A stretch of DNA of 40,092 nucleotides from Candidatus Oscillibacter pullicola (GCA_019118935.1 DWXY01000127.1:1-40092), one strand, 5' to 3'. Counted from the stretch's first letter, positions 15,633 through 23,808 are shown. The notes: generated by a model from the sequence alone, not told the origin. Made by a program: numbers and translations.

Positions 15633-16265
15633 ATGGAACAGACCATACATACACCGGAGACCTATGACTTCCGGAAATACGACCAGATCTGGCGGCGGGT
15701 GGCCCCCAACCTGGAGCCCTATCCCGACCTGCGGGAGCCGGCAGTGCCCGCGATGGCGCCCCTGGCCTCCGGTGCCGCACCGGCGGCGCCCCAGCCTGCG
15801 GCCGTTCCGGCCATGGAGCAGCTGCCCGGCGCGGAGGAGAACCCCTGCTGCATGGGCACCATGGCGCAGGAGGACCTGGGAGTCATCGAGGGCTTCATCG
15901 AGGTGGAGCTGTCGGACCGGCGGACCTATCAGGCATTTGTCCGACGGGCGCCGGCCTTTGCCCGGGGGACACTGCGGGATTTGGCGAACGCGTCGGGCGC
16001 AGCGGCCCGGCGGCTGATGACGGCCTACTACCTCATCACCGGGAACTGCTACCGCCCGGCGGTGGCCAGCGGGCGGATTCCCATAGATAGCTGGTGCCCC
16101 GCCCTGCGGGAGCGGTATCACGTGGAGGCCTGCAACGGCATGAACTACCTGCGGGCAGGGGAGGAGACTACGGACCCCTGTCTGGGGCGGCTGCTGAAGG
16201 AGCTGGGTGAGGAATCCTACCGCCAGGCGGACCAGCTGATGGCCCTGCTGGAGCGGGCGCTGTGA
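15633..16265 (+). CDS. Hypothetical protein, possible ferritin-like fold
   Basis: 210 residues. The N-terminal ~70 residues are Pro/Ala-rich and probably disordered. From ~80 onward the pattern suggests four helices with acidic residues and Tyr/His spaced as in ferritin-like domains: 'IEGFIEVELSDRRTYQAF', 'AAARRLMTAYYLITGNC', 'ERYHVEACNGMNY', 'ELGEESYRQADQLMALL'. The fold is inferred from spacing only; metal binding is unproven. ATG 15633 follows AAAGGAGGG. It is a single gene between terminators, with a possible sporulation-type promoter. It may be a spore or coat-related protein. Confidence 0.7.
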   Translation: MEQTIHTPETYDFRKYDQIWRRVAPNLEPYPDLREPAVPAMAPLASGAAPAAPQPAAVPAMEQLPGAEENPCCMGTMAQEDLGVIEGFIEVELSDRRTYQAFVRRAPAFARGTLRDLANASGAAARRLMTAYYLITGNCYRPAVASGRIPIDSWCPALRERYHVEACNGMNYLRAGEETTDPCLGRLLKELGEESYRQADQLMALLERAL

Positions 16266-16271
16266 GCAGAA

Positions 16272-16312
16272 AGAGGGGAAGGGCGCCGAAAAAACGCCGT
16301 TCCCCTCTTTTC
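16272..16312 (+). terminator. Intrinsic terminator
   Basis: AGAGGGGAA/TTCCCCTCT stem (16272-16280/16300-16308) with inner GGCG/CGCC pairs, followed by TTTCC. Confidence 0.75.
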
Positions 16313-16372
16313 CATGGCCGGAAAATGTGTTATACTAAATTCTAAATTTTGAAATCCAGCGGGAGGAACGGG

Positions 16373-17062
16373 ATGTTTACCGGCTTTACAGACGAGACTG
16401 TGGACTTCATGTGGGGCATCCGCTTCAACAACGAGCGGACCTGGTTTGAAGCTCACAAGGAGATTTATCTGACCCACTTCTACCAGCCCATGCGGGAGCT
16501 GGGGGACGAGCTCTATGACTACATCGCCGCCAAGCGGCCGGATCTGGGGCTCATCCGCAAGGTGACCCGGATCTACCGGGACGTCCGGCGGCTCCACGGC
16601 CGGGGGCCCTACAAGGAGAGCCTGTGGTTCTCTATCGAGCAGCCCTCGGAGGAGTGGACGGCCCACCCCACCTTCTGGTTCGAGCTGATGCCGGAGGGGT
16701 GGACCTGCGGCATGGGGTATTATATGCCCAAGCCGCTGACGATGGCCAAGCTGCGGGCCCGGATCGACCGGGACCCCGCCGCCATGGAGAAGCTGATGCG
16801 GAAGCTGAACCGCCAGAAGGAGCTTGTCCTGGAGACGGAGGACTACAAGCGCCCCAGGGCCCCTGCCCCTTCCAAACTGTTGGAGCCCTGGTACCGGGCC
16901 AGGAGCTTCACCATCTGTCACAATGACAAGCTGACGGATGAGCTGTTCAGCCGGGACATCGTGGACCGCCTGAAACAGGACTTCACCTTCCTGCTGCCCT
17001 ATTACGACTACTTCGTCACCCTGGAGGGCGACCCGGATCCCCGGGATGCCGCCCCGGTCTGA
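16373..17062 (+). CDS. DUF2461 family protein
   Basis: 229 residues, matching the DUF2461/TIGR02453 family. The N-terminal 'LNNNRTWF'-type motif appears as 'RFNNERTWFEAHKEIY' (near 19-34), followed by 'IYRDVRRLHGRGPYKES', the family's conserved RDxRFSxDKxPYK block. The function of the family is unknown. Start ATG 16373 follows GGGAGGAACGGG. A TATACT -10 box lies at about 16332-16337 without a clear -35. A 25-bp gap to the HD-domain gene suggests a two-gene operon. Confidence 0.85.
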   Translation: MFTGFTDETVDFMWGIRFNNERTWFEAHKEIYLTHFYQPMRELGDELYDYIAAKRPDLGLIRKVTRIYRDVRRLHGRGPYKESLWFSIEQPSEEWTAHPTFWFELMPEGWTCGMGYYMPKPLTMAKLRARIDRDPAAMEKLMRKLNRQKELVLETEDYKRPRAPAPSKLLEPWYRARSFTICHNDKLTDELFSRDIVDRLKQDFTFLLPYYDYFVTLEGDPDPRDAAPV

Positions 17063-17087
17063 TTTTACAAAAGGAGAGCGATCAAAG

Positions 17088-17672
17088 ATGAAAGCATGTC
17101 CCGAGAGAAGCGCGGCCCTGGCGCTGCTGCGCAAGTACAATGCCGAGCCCTTCCACATCCAGCACGCCCTGACGGTGGAGGGCGTCATGCGCTGGTACGC
17201 CCAGGAGCTGGGTTACGGCGAGGACGCGGATTTCTGGGCCACCGTGGGCCTGCTCCACGACGTGGACTTTGAGAAGTGGCCGGAGGAGCACTGCAAAAAG
17301 GCCCCGGAGCTGCTGGCGGAGATCGGCTGCAGCGACGAATTCATCCACGCCGTATGCAGCCACGGATACGGCCTGTGCTCCGACGTGGAGCCCACGGAAG
17401 AGATGGAGAAGGTCCTCTTCGCCGCGGACGAGCTGACGGGCCTCATCGGCGCGGCGGCGCTGATGCGCCCCAGCAAGAGCTGCCAGGACATGGAGGTCAG
17501 CTCCCTGAAGAAGAAGTTCAAGGACAAGAAGTTCGCCGCCGGCTGCTCCCGGGACGTCATCAAGACCGGGGCCGAGCGGCTGGGCTGGACGCTGGAGGAG
17601 CTGATGGACAAGACCCTCCAGGCCCAGCGGAGCTGTGAGGAGAGCGTGGCGGCCCAGATGGCGGCGCTGTGA
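17088..17672 (+). CDS. HD-domain hydrolase
   Basis: 194 residues. HD phosphohydrolase metal ligands are visible: His in 'FHIQHALTVEG' (near 20-25), the HD pair in 'VGLLHDVDFEKWPEEH' (near 56-71), a later His in 'AVCSHGYG' and an Asp in 'LFAADELTGLIGAA' (near 118). Such proteins cleave phosphate esters of nucleotides or related compounds; the substrate here is unknown. Start ATG 17088 follows AAAGGAGAG. It lies 25 bp after the DUF2461 gene, with a terminator after it. Confidence 0.87.
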   Translation: MKACPERSAALALLRKYNAEPFHIQHALTVEGVMRWYAQELGYGEDADFWATVGLLHDVDFEKWPEEHCKKAPELLAEIGCSDEFIHAVCSHGYGLCSDVEPTEEMEKVLFAADELTGLIGAAALMRPSKSCQDMEVSSLKKKFKDKKFAAGCSRDVIKTGAERLGWTLEELMDKTLQAQRSCEESVAAQMAAL

Positions 17673-17705
17673 GAGGCTCCCGCCAACAACAGGACAGGGA
17701 CAAAA

Positions 17706-17737
17706 ACGGGCCCCGGCGAAAGCCGGGGCCCGTTCTG
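17706..17737. terminator. Terminator between convergent HD and GNAT genes
   Basis: Perfect 12-bp stem ACGGGCCCCGGC/GCCGGGGCCCGT with a GAAA loop, 17706-17717/17722-17733. Confidence 0.8.
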
Positions 17738-17742
17738 CAGCC

Positions 17743-18243
17743 TTATAGGGCCTTGTCGTAGGCCATGCGCTCCCCACCCTGGAAGAAGATCGTCCCCCGG
17801 TGGGAAAAGCCGTTTTTCTCCAGAATGTGCTGCATCCGCTGGTTGGAAGGGTCCGTGTCCACCCGGAGGCTCTGGACGCCATTCTCCCGGCAGAGGGCCT
17901 CGATCAGGCGGAAAGCAGTCTCCGTGAGCCCGCGGCCTCGGAATTCGTCGGCAAAGGCCATCCGATGCACCACGGCATAGGGCTCCTCCGTCTGCCAGGC
18001 GCCCTGGATCTCCCTGTAGGCGGGCTCACCGTCAAAGTCGATGCACAGACACGCGGCGATGGCACCGTCAAACCGGATGACATAGCCCTTCCGGTTCTGG
18101 ATATCCTCCCGGATGGTGTTTGTGTTAGGGTAGTCCTCCGTCCATTGAACAAAGCCTTGGGCCCGCTGAAAGGCCCTGCCCTCGTCCAGGATCTCTCCGC
18201 GGCGCTGGACGTCGGCCTCCCGGGCAAGCTCCAGTGTGTACAT
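17743..18243 (-). CDS. GNAT-family N-acetyltransferase
   Basis: 166 residues, one GNAT domain. The acetyl-CoA loop is 'MAFADEFRGRGLTETAF' (near 103-119). Beta4/alpha4 elements are seen in 'LRVDTDPSNQRMQHILEKNGF' (near 133-153). The start is MYTLELARE at 18243, with AAAAGGAG upstream; the ORF-track start 31 codons earlier has no site. It is divergent from an XRE-cupin regulator that likely controls it or shares its signal. Substrate unknown; the sequence resembles general amine or antibiotic-type acetyltransferases. Confidence 0.88.
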   Translation of the reverse strand: MYTLELAREADVQRRGEILDEGRAFQRAQGFVQWTEDYPNTNTIREDIQNRKGYVIRFDGAIAACLCIDFDGEPAYREIQGAWQTEEPYAVVHRMAFADEFRGRGLTETAFRLIEALCRENGVQSLRVDTDPSNQRMQHILEKNGFSHRGTIFFQGGERMAYDKAL

Positions 18244-18284
18244 GGCAATGCACTCCTTTTCCGTTGGATGGACAGGCAGAGGGG

Positions 18285-18313
18285 TTGACGGCCTCTGAAA
18301 AAAGAGGTACAAT
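18285..18313 (+). promoter_or_regulatory. Sigma-A promoter of the second XRE-cupin gene
   Basis: -35 TTGACG (18285-18290), 17-bp spacer, -10 TACAAT (18308-18313). The spacer holds CCTCT...AGAGG, an inverted repeat that could be an operator. A second -10-like TATAAT lies at 18349-18354 without a clear -35. Confidence 0.65.
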
Positions 18314-18401
18314 ATCTTCGTTGAAACATCCAACATACCAGATTTCTTTTATAATGTACCACAAGTCCAATATCTCGTCAATAGGGGAGGCGGAGAAACT
18401 T

Positions 18402-18953
18402 TTGGAGATCAACGCAGTGGTATCGGAGAACGCCCGGCGGCTCCGGGAGGAGAAGCGGCTGACGCTGGAGGAGGCCGCACGGCTGACGGGGGTGTCCCGC
18501 AGCATGCTGGCCCAGATTGAGAAGGGGGACGTGAACCCCACCATCTCCATGGTGTGGAAGATCGCCAACGGCTACCGGGTGTCCTTCACCTCCCTGGTGG
18601 AGCCGGTCCGGCAGCGGCCGGTGCTGCTGCGGGCGGCGGCCGCGCCGGCGCTGGAGGAGGACGGGGGGCGGTACCGGAACTATCCGGTGTTCCCCTTTGA
18701 CGAGGAGCGGGGGTTCGAGACGTACCGCATCGTCATCCAGCCCGGCGGCAGTCTGGAGGCCCAGCCCCACCTGCCGGGGGCGGAGGAGTATGTGACCGTC
18801 TTCGCCGGGGAGGCGGAGATCGGCCTGCCGGAGGAGACGTACCGGCTGGAGACCGGCGACTCCATGCGGTTCCCGGCGGACCAGCCCCACAGCTACCGCA
18901 ACCCGGGGGCGGAGGAGGCCCGGCTGAGCATGCTGATCTGGTACAGAGGATAA
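18402..18953 (+). CDS. XRE-family HTH regulator with C-terminal cupin
   Basis: 183 residues. The HTH (near 8-62) reads 'ARRLREEKRLTLEEAARLTG' then 'SRSMLAQIEKGDVNPTISM'. The C-terminal cupin has 'EEYVTVFAGEAEIGL' and 'GDSMRFPADQPHSYRNPG', the second cupin motif with its histidine. The start is TTG 18402, 11 bases after GGGGAGG; the upstream ATG 18354 overlaps a TATAAT and has no ribosome site. It is divergent from a GNAT gene. The same domain pairing as at 534-1588 suggests a recurring regulator/acetyltransferase module, though the two XRE proteins are clearly different sequences. Confidence 0.88.
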   Translation: MEINAVVSENARRLREEKRLTLEEAARLTGVSRSMLAQIEKGDVNPTISMVWKIANGYRVSFTSLVEPVRQRPVLLRAAAAPALEEDGGRYRNYPVFPFDEERGFETYRIVIQPGGSLEAQPHLPGAEEYVTVFAGEAEIGLPEETYRLETGDSMRFPADQPHSYRNPGAEEARLSMLIWYRG

Positions 18954-18958
18954 CAGAA

Positions 18959-18990
18959 GGCCCGGACCATCAGGTCCGGGCCGTGTGCGT
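18959..18990. terminator. Terminator after the XRE-cupin gene
   Basis: 10-bp perfect stem GGCCCGGACC/GGTCCGGGCC with ATCA loop (18959-18968/18973-18982). It faces the convergent membrane-protein gene. Confidence 0.7.
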
Positions 18991-18991
18991 T

Positions 18992-19477
18992 TCAGGAGGC
19001 AGAAGACCGGCTCCGCCGTCCCCACCAGAACCCTAAGGAGAACAGCACCGCCAGCAGCACCAGAGAGATGGCGGTGGCCGCCGTCGTCTCCGGCGTGCCC
19101 CAGTCGCTGCCCGCGAAGGGCCACACCAGCCGGAAGGCGGGGGAGAACAGGGGCCCGGCCGGATACTGCCCCAAGCCGGACAGCAGAAGGCTCCGGGCCT
19201 CGTCGGTGACAAACCAGAACTGCCACACGTACAGGGCGAAGCTCACCAGGCTGGGCCACTGGGTCAGCAGCAGGCAGGCGGGATATCCCAGCCCGGAGCG
19301 GCCACACCGCCGCCCCAGCCACAGGCAGAACACGATGGCCGCCGGGGCCTGGATATAAAAGGCCAGCGTCAGCAGGAACGCCGGGCCGCCGGTCAGGGAC
19401 ACAGCCATCAGATGGTTGCAAAGCCAGCCCCAGAGGCCGGGCACCAGAGAGAGCAGCAGAAGCTTCCAGGTCTTCAT
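18992..19477 (-). CDS. Small integral membrane protein, unknown
   Basis: 161 residues with four predicted membrane helices: near 5-25 ('LLLLSLVPGLWGWLC'), 30-55, 65-85, and 130-152. Basic 'GRRSRSSAS' ends the protein. Start MKTWKLLLL at 19477 is supported by AAAGGAG; the ORF-track start 18 codons earlier overlaps the upstream terminator. It lies downstream of fakA on the same strand but is separated by a terminator (19496-19527). No family is recognised. Confidence 0.72.
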   Translation of the reverse strand: MKTWKLLLLSLVPGLWGWLCNHLMAVSLTGGPAFLLTLAFYIQAPAAIVFCLWLGRRCGRSGLGYPACLLLTQWPSLVSFALYVWQFWFVTDEARSLLLSGLGQYPAGPLFSPAFRLVWPFAGSDWGTPETTAATAISLVLLAVLFSLGFWWGRRSRSSAS

Positions 19478-19495
19478 GCAGGCACGCTCCTTTCC

Positions 19496-19527
19496 AAAAA
19501 GGGCGCTGTTTCTTGCAAACAGCGCCC
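19496..19527 (-). terminator. Intrinsic terminator of the asp23-fakA operon
   Basis: On the minus strand an 11-bp perfect stem (plus arms 19501-19511/19517-19527) is followed by TTTTT. It begins eight bases after the fakA stop. Confidence 0.8.
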
Positions 19528-19534
19528 TCATGGT

Positions 19535-21226
19535 TCACTCCATGGAGATGATATAGTAGTACACAGGCTGCCCGCCGGAGAGGACAGCCACCTCCGCCTC
19601 CGGGCACAGCTCCTCAAACAGGGCCCCGGCCTTCTGGGCGTCCGCCTCCTGCACATCCTCGCCGAAGTACAGGGAGATGAAGGAGGCCTTTCGCCCGGCG
19701 GCGTCCTCCGCCAGCTTGTGGAGCAGCGTGTCCAGAGAGCCGTCCGTGCCGAAGAGCTTGCCCTCCTCCAGGGCCAGATAATCGCCCTCTTTGATGGCGA
19801 AGCCGTCAAAGTCGGAGTCCCGGGCGGCGTAGGTGATCTGGGCCGTGGTGACGGAGCTGAGGCAGTCCGTCATGGCGTCGGTGATGCTCTGCGCGTCCGG
19901 CGCGTCGAAGTCCACGTTCATCATGGCGGTGATGCCCTGGGGCACGGTCTTGGTGGGGATCACCACCACCTGCTTCTCCGTCAGGGCGGCGCACTGCTGG
20001 GCGGCCATGATGATGTTGCCGTTGTTGGGCAGGACGAACACCGTCTCCGCCGGGATCTTGTTCACGCCCTCCAGAATGCTCTCGGTGGAGGGATTCATGG
20101 TCTGCCCGCCGGACACCACGCCGTCGGCCCCCAGGTCCCGGAACACGGCGGCCAGGCCGTCCCCGGCGCACACCGCCAGAAAGCCGTAGGGCTTCTCCGG
20201 CGCCGCCACGGCGGGCGCTTCTTCCGCGGGGGCGGACTCCAGCTCCGCCTCCACCGCGTCCAGGTCGTCGGTGCTCTGGACGTGCTTGCCCGCGGCCAGG
20301 TCGTCCGCCTGGGTCCGCATGTTCTCGATCTTGGCCAGCTCCAGCGTGCCGTACTTCTGGGCCTCGTTCAGGGCGTTGCCGGGGATGTTGGTGTGGACGT
20401 GGACCTTGAAGGCCTCGTCGTCCTCGCCGATCACCAGGCTGTCGCCGATGCTGTTGAGATACGTCCGCAGGGGCTCCAGGGAGATGTCGGCCATGGCCTT
20501 GCGGACGATGAACACCGTGTCGAAGGCGAAGGTGATGTCCTCCGCCGCCATGGCGGCGAAGTCCGCCTTCTCCTCCTTGGGCTCGCCTGTCTCCGTCTCC
20601 GGCATGGGCTCGCCCCGCAGCTCCGCCAGCATGCCGTCCAGGATCAGGAGATAGCCCTTGCCGCCGGCGTCCACCACGCCGGCTTTTTTCAGCACCGGGT
20701 TCATCTCCGTGGTCTGGGAGAGGGTGGCGTAGCCCATCCGGATGGCGTCCGCCAGGACCTTCTCCAGGTCCGTCTCTCCGGCGGCGGCCGTGTCCACCGC
20801 CTGCTTGGCGGCAAGACGCGAGACGGTGAGCACCGTGCCCTCGGCGGGCTTCATCACGGCCTTGTAGGCGGCGGAGACGCCCTCCTGCATGGCGGCGGCG
20901 AAGGCGGCGGCGTCCGCAGTCTCCCGGCCCTTCAGGGCCTTGGACAGGCCCCGGAACAGCAGGGAGAGGATGACGCCGGAGTTGCCCCGGGCCCCCCGCA
21001 GCAGGGCGGAGGCGGTGACGGAGGCCGCCTGGTCCACGGTGGCGGGCTCGCTCTTGCGCAGCTCCGTCACGGCGGTGCCGATGGTCATGGACATATTGGT
21101 ACCCGTGTCTCCGTCAGGCACGGGGAAGACGTTCAGGTCGTTGATGGCCTGCTTCTGGGCCGTGATGACGGCCGCGCCGTGGAGCACCATCCGCTTGAAC
21201 AGTGCGCCGGTGATTTGTTCGTTCAT
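19535..21226 (-). CDS. fakA: DAK2-domain fatty acid kinase catalytic subunit (FakA/YloV-like)
   Basis: 563 residues, the length of FakA/YloV (~550). The N-terminal DhaL/DAK2 domain carries the ATP/Mg site 'NVFPVPDGDTGTNM' (near 32-45) and 'LLRGARGNSGVILS' (near 74-87). A middle domain follows, then a DegV-like C-terminal region with 'VFVLPNNGNIIMAAQ'. FakA phosphorylates fatty acids delivered by FakB (DegV) proteins so they can enter phospholipid synthesis. No fakB is nearby. GGGAGGA precedes ATG 21226. It lies 16 bp downstream of an Asp23-family gene, the conserved Firmicute arrangement (yloU-yloV). Confidence 0.93.
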   Translation of the reverse strand: MNEQITGALFKRMVLHGAAVITAQKQAINDLNVFPVPDGDTGTNMSMTIGTAVTELRKSEPATVDQAASVTASALLRGARGNSGVILSLLFRGLSKALKGRETADAAAFAAAMQEGVSAAYKAVMKPAEGTVLTVSRLAAKQAVDTAAAGETDLEKVLADAIRMGYATLSQTTEMNPVLKKAGVVDAGGKGYLLILDGMLAELRGEPMPETETGEPKEEKADFAAMAAEDITFAFDTVFIVRKAMADISLEPLRTYLNSIGDSLVIGEDDEAFKVHVHTNIPGNALNEAQKYGTLELAKIENMRTQADDLAAGKHVQSTDDLDAVEAELESAPAEEAPAVAAPEKPYGFLAVCAGDGLAAVFRDLGADGVVSGGQTMNPSTESILEGVNKIPAETVFVLPNNGNIIMAAQQCAALTEKQVVVIPTKTVPQGITAMMNVDFDAPDAQSITDAMTDCLSSVTTAQITYAARDSDFDGFAIKEGDYLALEEGKLFGTDGSLDTLLHKLAEDAAGRKASFISLYFGEDVQEADAQKAGALFEELCPEAEVAVLSGGQPVYYYIISME

Positions 21227-21242
21227 CTGTCTCGTTCCTCCC

Positions 21243-21593
21243 TCACAGGGTCATGGAATCCACACACACGTCCACGTCCTTGACGGTGACGCCGGTGTTC
21301 CGGGTGACGACATAGCGCACTTCATTCATGATGGAGCGGCAGACCGCGGGGAGATTGACGCCGTTCTCCACGATGATGTGGAGTTCGATGGAGATGGAGT
21401 TGTCGTCGTGATAGGTGATGCTGACGCCCTTGCTCATGGCCTCCCGGCGCAGCAGGTGCACCAGGCCGTCCGTCATGGAGCGGTAAGCCATGCCCTTGAC
21501 GCCGAAGCAGTTGGTGGCCGCCATGCCGGTGATGTTGGAGAAGACGGCGCTGCTGACAGAGATGTCGCCGTGATCAGACTTGAATTGAATCAT
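21243..21593 (-). CDS. Asp23/Gls24-family envelope stress protein (YloU-like)
   Basis: 116 residues. The Asp23/Gls24 pattern is visible: 'ISVSSAVFSNITGMAATNCFGVKGM' at the N-terminus and 'ISIELHIIVENGVNLPAVCRSIMNEV' later. Family members associate with the envelope and are often paired with fakA, as here. Start MIQFKSDHG at 21593 follows AAAGGA; the ORF-track start 11 codons earlier is not supported. First gene of the operon, with a strong promoter at 21689-21717. Confidence 0.92.
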   Translation of the reverse strand: MIQFKSDHGDISVSSAVFSNITGMAATNCFGVKGMAYRSMTDGLVHLLRREAMSKGVSITYHDDNSISIELHIIVENGVNLPAVCRSIMNEVRYVVTRNTGVTVKDVDVCVDSMTL

Positions 21594-21688
21594 GAGAACG
21601 TCCTTTCTTTCCCAGGAGTTTGGCACGAAGGGCGGCGGGCCGCCTGCTCTGGACAGCCGCTGTCCACAGCCTGTACTTTGAGAATCTT

Positions 21689-21717
21689 ATTATATACGAT
21701 TCTCCGTGAAAGTACAA
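21689..21717 (-). promoter_or_regulatory. Sigma-A promoter of the asp23-fakA operon
   Basis: Minus-strand -35 TTGTAC (21712-21717), 17-bp spacer, perfect -10 TATAAT (21689-21694), about 95 bp from the start codon. Confidence 0.75.
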
Positions 21718-21752
21718 GTCTAAAAAAGACCCGGCTCCGGCGCGGAAAGCTA

Positions 21753-21781
21753 TTGAAATCTTCCGCCGCTTGCCGTAAAAT
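21753..21781 (+). promoter_or_regulatory. Sigma-A promoter of the rarD-rsmD-coaD operon
   Basis: -35 TTGAAA (21753-21758), 17-bp spacer, -10 TAAAAT (21776-21781), about 70 bp upstream of rarD. Divergent from the asp23 promoter. Confidence 0.65.
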
Positions 21782-21852
21782 AGACAAATCACGGGGTTTT
21801 TCGGAAACTGGCGGCCGCAGGCCGCCGACCGGAGGAGAGAGGGGGCGACCCA

Positions 21853-22752
21853 ATGAAAAACAAGGGCCCGCTGTATGTGCTGACCTGCTATGTCATCTGG
21901 GGCCTGCTGCCCATCTTCTGGAAGCTGCTGGCCCAGGTGGATTCTCTATATGTGCTGGCCAGCCGCATCGTGTGGTCCATGGTGCTCACCGGGGGCATCC
22001 TGCTGCTGCGGCGGGACCGGCTGGCCGGTGTGCGGGCTGCGTTCCGGGACCGGAGAGAGTGGGGGCTGCTGGCCGCCGCGGGCTGCGTGGTCTGCGTCAA
22101 CTGGGGCGTCTACATCTGGGCGGTGGCCAACGGGCACATGATCGACTCCAGCCTGGCCTACTATATGAATCCCATCCTGGCGATCCTGCTGGGGACGGTC
22201 CTGTTCCGGGAGCGGCTGACAAAGCTCCAGTGGCTGGCGGTGGCGGTGACCTTCGCGGGACTGGTGATCACCGTCATCCGCTACCGGCAGATCCCCTGGA
22301 TCGCCCTGGTGATCGGCGGCAGCTTTGCCGTTTACGGGGCGCTGAAGAAGCGGGTCCGGTCCGACGCGGCGGTCTCCACCTTTGTGGAGACGCTGACCCT
22401 GGCGCCCTTTGCCCTGGTGCTGATCTTCTGGATGGAGGCCCACGGCACCGGCGCCGCCGGGGTCCTCTCCGGGTGGCAGTGGCTGCTGCTGCCGGTGTCC
22501 GGCGTGGTGACCACTGTGCCGCTGATGTTCTTCGCCGCCGGCATGAAGACCACGCCCATGACCCTCTCCGGCATTCTGATGTATATCAATCCCACCATGC
22601 AGCTGCTGCTGTCCGTGGCGCTGTATGGGGAGGCATTCACCGCCACCCACGCCATTTTGTTCGGCTTCGTCTGGACGGGGCTGATCCTGTACCTGATCTC
22701 CGGCGCCCGCGAGAGCCGGAGACACCGAGAGGAGGAAACGCCATGCGCGTGA
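21853..22752 (+). CDS. rarD: EamA-family transporter RarD
   Basis: 299 residues with about ten membrane helices in two EamA halves. The N-terminus 'LTCYVIWGLLPIFWKLL' and 'NWGVYIWAVANGHMIDSSLAYYMNPI' are typical of RarD, a presumed drug/metabolite exporter of unsettled substrate. The second half shows 'TVPLMFFAAGMKTTPMTLSGI' and 'YINPTMQLLLSV'. Start ATG 21853 follows GGAGGAGAGAGGGGG. The last ten bases overlap rsmD, so the genes are co-translated. Confidence 0.93.
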   Translation: MKNKGPLYVLTCYVIWGLLPIFWKLLAQVDSLYVLASRIVWSMVLTGGILLLRRDRLAGVRAAFRDRREWGLLAAAGCVVCVNWGVYIWAVANGHMIDSSLAYYMNPILAILLGTVLFRERLTKLQWLAVAVTFAGLVITVIRYRQIPWIALVIGGSFAVYGALKKRVRSDAAVSTFVETLTLAPFALVLIFWMEAHGTGAAGVLSGWQWLLLPVSGVVTTVPLMFFAAGMKTTPMTLSGILMYINPTMQLLLSVALYGEAFTATHAILFGFVWTGLILYLISGARESRRHREEETPCA

Positions 22753-23306
22753 TTACCGGCACTGCCCGCGGCCGCCGGCTGAAGGAGCTGGAGGGAATGG
22801 AGACCCGCCCCACCACCGACCGGGTGAAGGAGGGGCTCTTCAGCGCTCTGCAGTTCGACATCGAGGGGCGCCGGGTGCTGGACCTGTTCGCCGGCACCGG
22901 CCAGCTGGGCATCGAGTGCCTCAGCCGGGGGGCTGCCTCCGCCGTGTTCGTGGACCGGCGGGCCGACGCAGTGAAGCTGATCCGGGAGAATTTGAAGCTG
23001 ACAGAGCTCCAGGACCGGGCCCGGGTGGTGGCGGGGGACTCCATGGAGTTCCTGCGGTCGCTGCGGGAGCGGTTCGACATCGTGTTTTTGGACCCGCCCT
23101 ATGCCGCGGGGCTGCTGGAGCCCGCCGTCGCCCATCTGACAGCGTTTGACATTCTCAATCCCCATGGTATAATTGTGGCAGAACACCCGGCGGACCGGAG
23201 CCTTCCGGCGCCTGCGGCGCCCTACCGGGTGCACCGCACCTACCGCTACGGCAGGATCGCCCTGACGCTGATCCGCCGGGGCGGAGACCAAGAAAACGAG
23301 GAATGA
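22743..23306 (+). CDS. rsmD: 16S rRNA (guanine966-N2)-methyltransferase RsmD
   Basis: 187 residues, the usual RsmD length. The N-terminal 'MRVITGTARGRRLKE' and 'RPTTDRVKEGLFSAL' are the family signature. The SAM loop is 'DLFAGTGQLGIE' (near 45-56), and the catalytic DPPY motif is 'IVFLDPPYAAG' (near 115). It methylates G966 of 16S rRNA. It overlaps rarD by ten bases and is immediately followed by coaD, the widespread rsmD-coaD pair. GAGGAGG precedes the start inside rarD. Confidence 0.95.
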   Translation: MRVITGTARGRRLKELEGMETRPTTDRVKEGLFSALQFDIEGRRVLDLFAGTGQLGIECLSRGAASAVFVDRRADAVKLIRENLKLTELQDRARVVAGDSMEFLRSLRERFDIVFLDPPYAAGLLEPAVAHLTAFDILNPHGIIVAEHPADRSLPAPAAPYRVHRTYRYGRIALTLIRRGGDQENEE

Positions 23307-23311
23307 CCCCC

Positions 23312-23803
23312 ATGAGAACAGCGATTTGCTCCGGCTCTTTCGACCCCATCACCCTGGGGCATTTGGATATCATCCGGCGGGCGGCCGCCTGCTTTGACCG
23401 GGTCTGCGTCTGCGTCAGCCCCAACGCTGAAAAGCGAAACCAGATGTTCACACCGGAGCAGAAGCTCCAGCTGGTGCGGACGGCGGTGGCGGACCTGCCC
23501 AATGTGGAGGCGGAGCTGTGGCCGGGCCTGCTGGCGGACTTCGCGGTGCGGCACCACGCCTCCGCCATCGTTCGGGGCGTGCGCAACACCACGGACTTTG
23601 ATATGGAATATCAGATGGCCCTCATCAACCGGGGGATCCATCCGGAGCTGGAGACGCTGCTGCTGCCCGCCAGCGCGGCGTATCAGCACTTCAGCTCCTC
23701 CATGGCCCGGGAGATGATCCGCTATCACCAGCCGCTGGAAAACTATTTACCCGCGTCCATCGTGCCTCTGGTGCGGGAGATGACGGAAAAGAAGGAAGGA
23801 TGA
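23312..23803 (+). CDS. coaD: Phosphopantetheine adenylyltransferase
   Basis: 163 residues, standard CoaD length. 'CSGSFDPITLGHLDIIRRAA' is the nucleotidyltransferase N-terminal motif (T/HxGH-like 'TLGH'). 'VRGVRNTTDFDMEYQMALINR' is the central substrate-binding block, and 'YQHFSSSMAREM' matches the ISSTxVRE motif. It makes dephospho-CoA from phosphopantetheine and ATP. ATG 23312 is preferred over ATG 23303 because GAGGA is nine bases upstream of it. It follows rsmD directly and slightly precedes a coiled-coil gene. Confidence 0.96.
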   Translation: MRTAICSGSFDPITLGHLDIIRRAAACFDRVCVCVSPNAEKRNQMFTPEQKLQLVRTAVADLPNVEAELWPGLLADFAVRHHASAIVRGVRNTTDFDMEYQMALINRGIHPELETLLLPASAAYQHFSSSMAREMIRYHQPLENYLPASIVPLVREMTEKKEG

Positions 23804-23808
23804 GTCCC

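Noticed and set aside
18354-18401. ATG start at 18354 for the XRE-cupin gene
   Set aside because: It overlaps a TATAAT and has no ribosome site; TTG 18402 follows GGGGAGG and gives the normal XRE N-terminus.
19412-21283. 623-aa plus-strand ORF opposite fakA
   Set aside because: Antisense shadow; Gly/His-rich product typical of the reverse frame of GC-rich genes.
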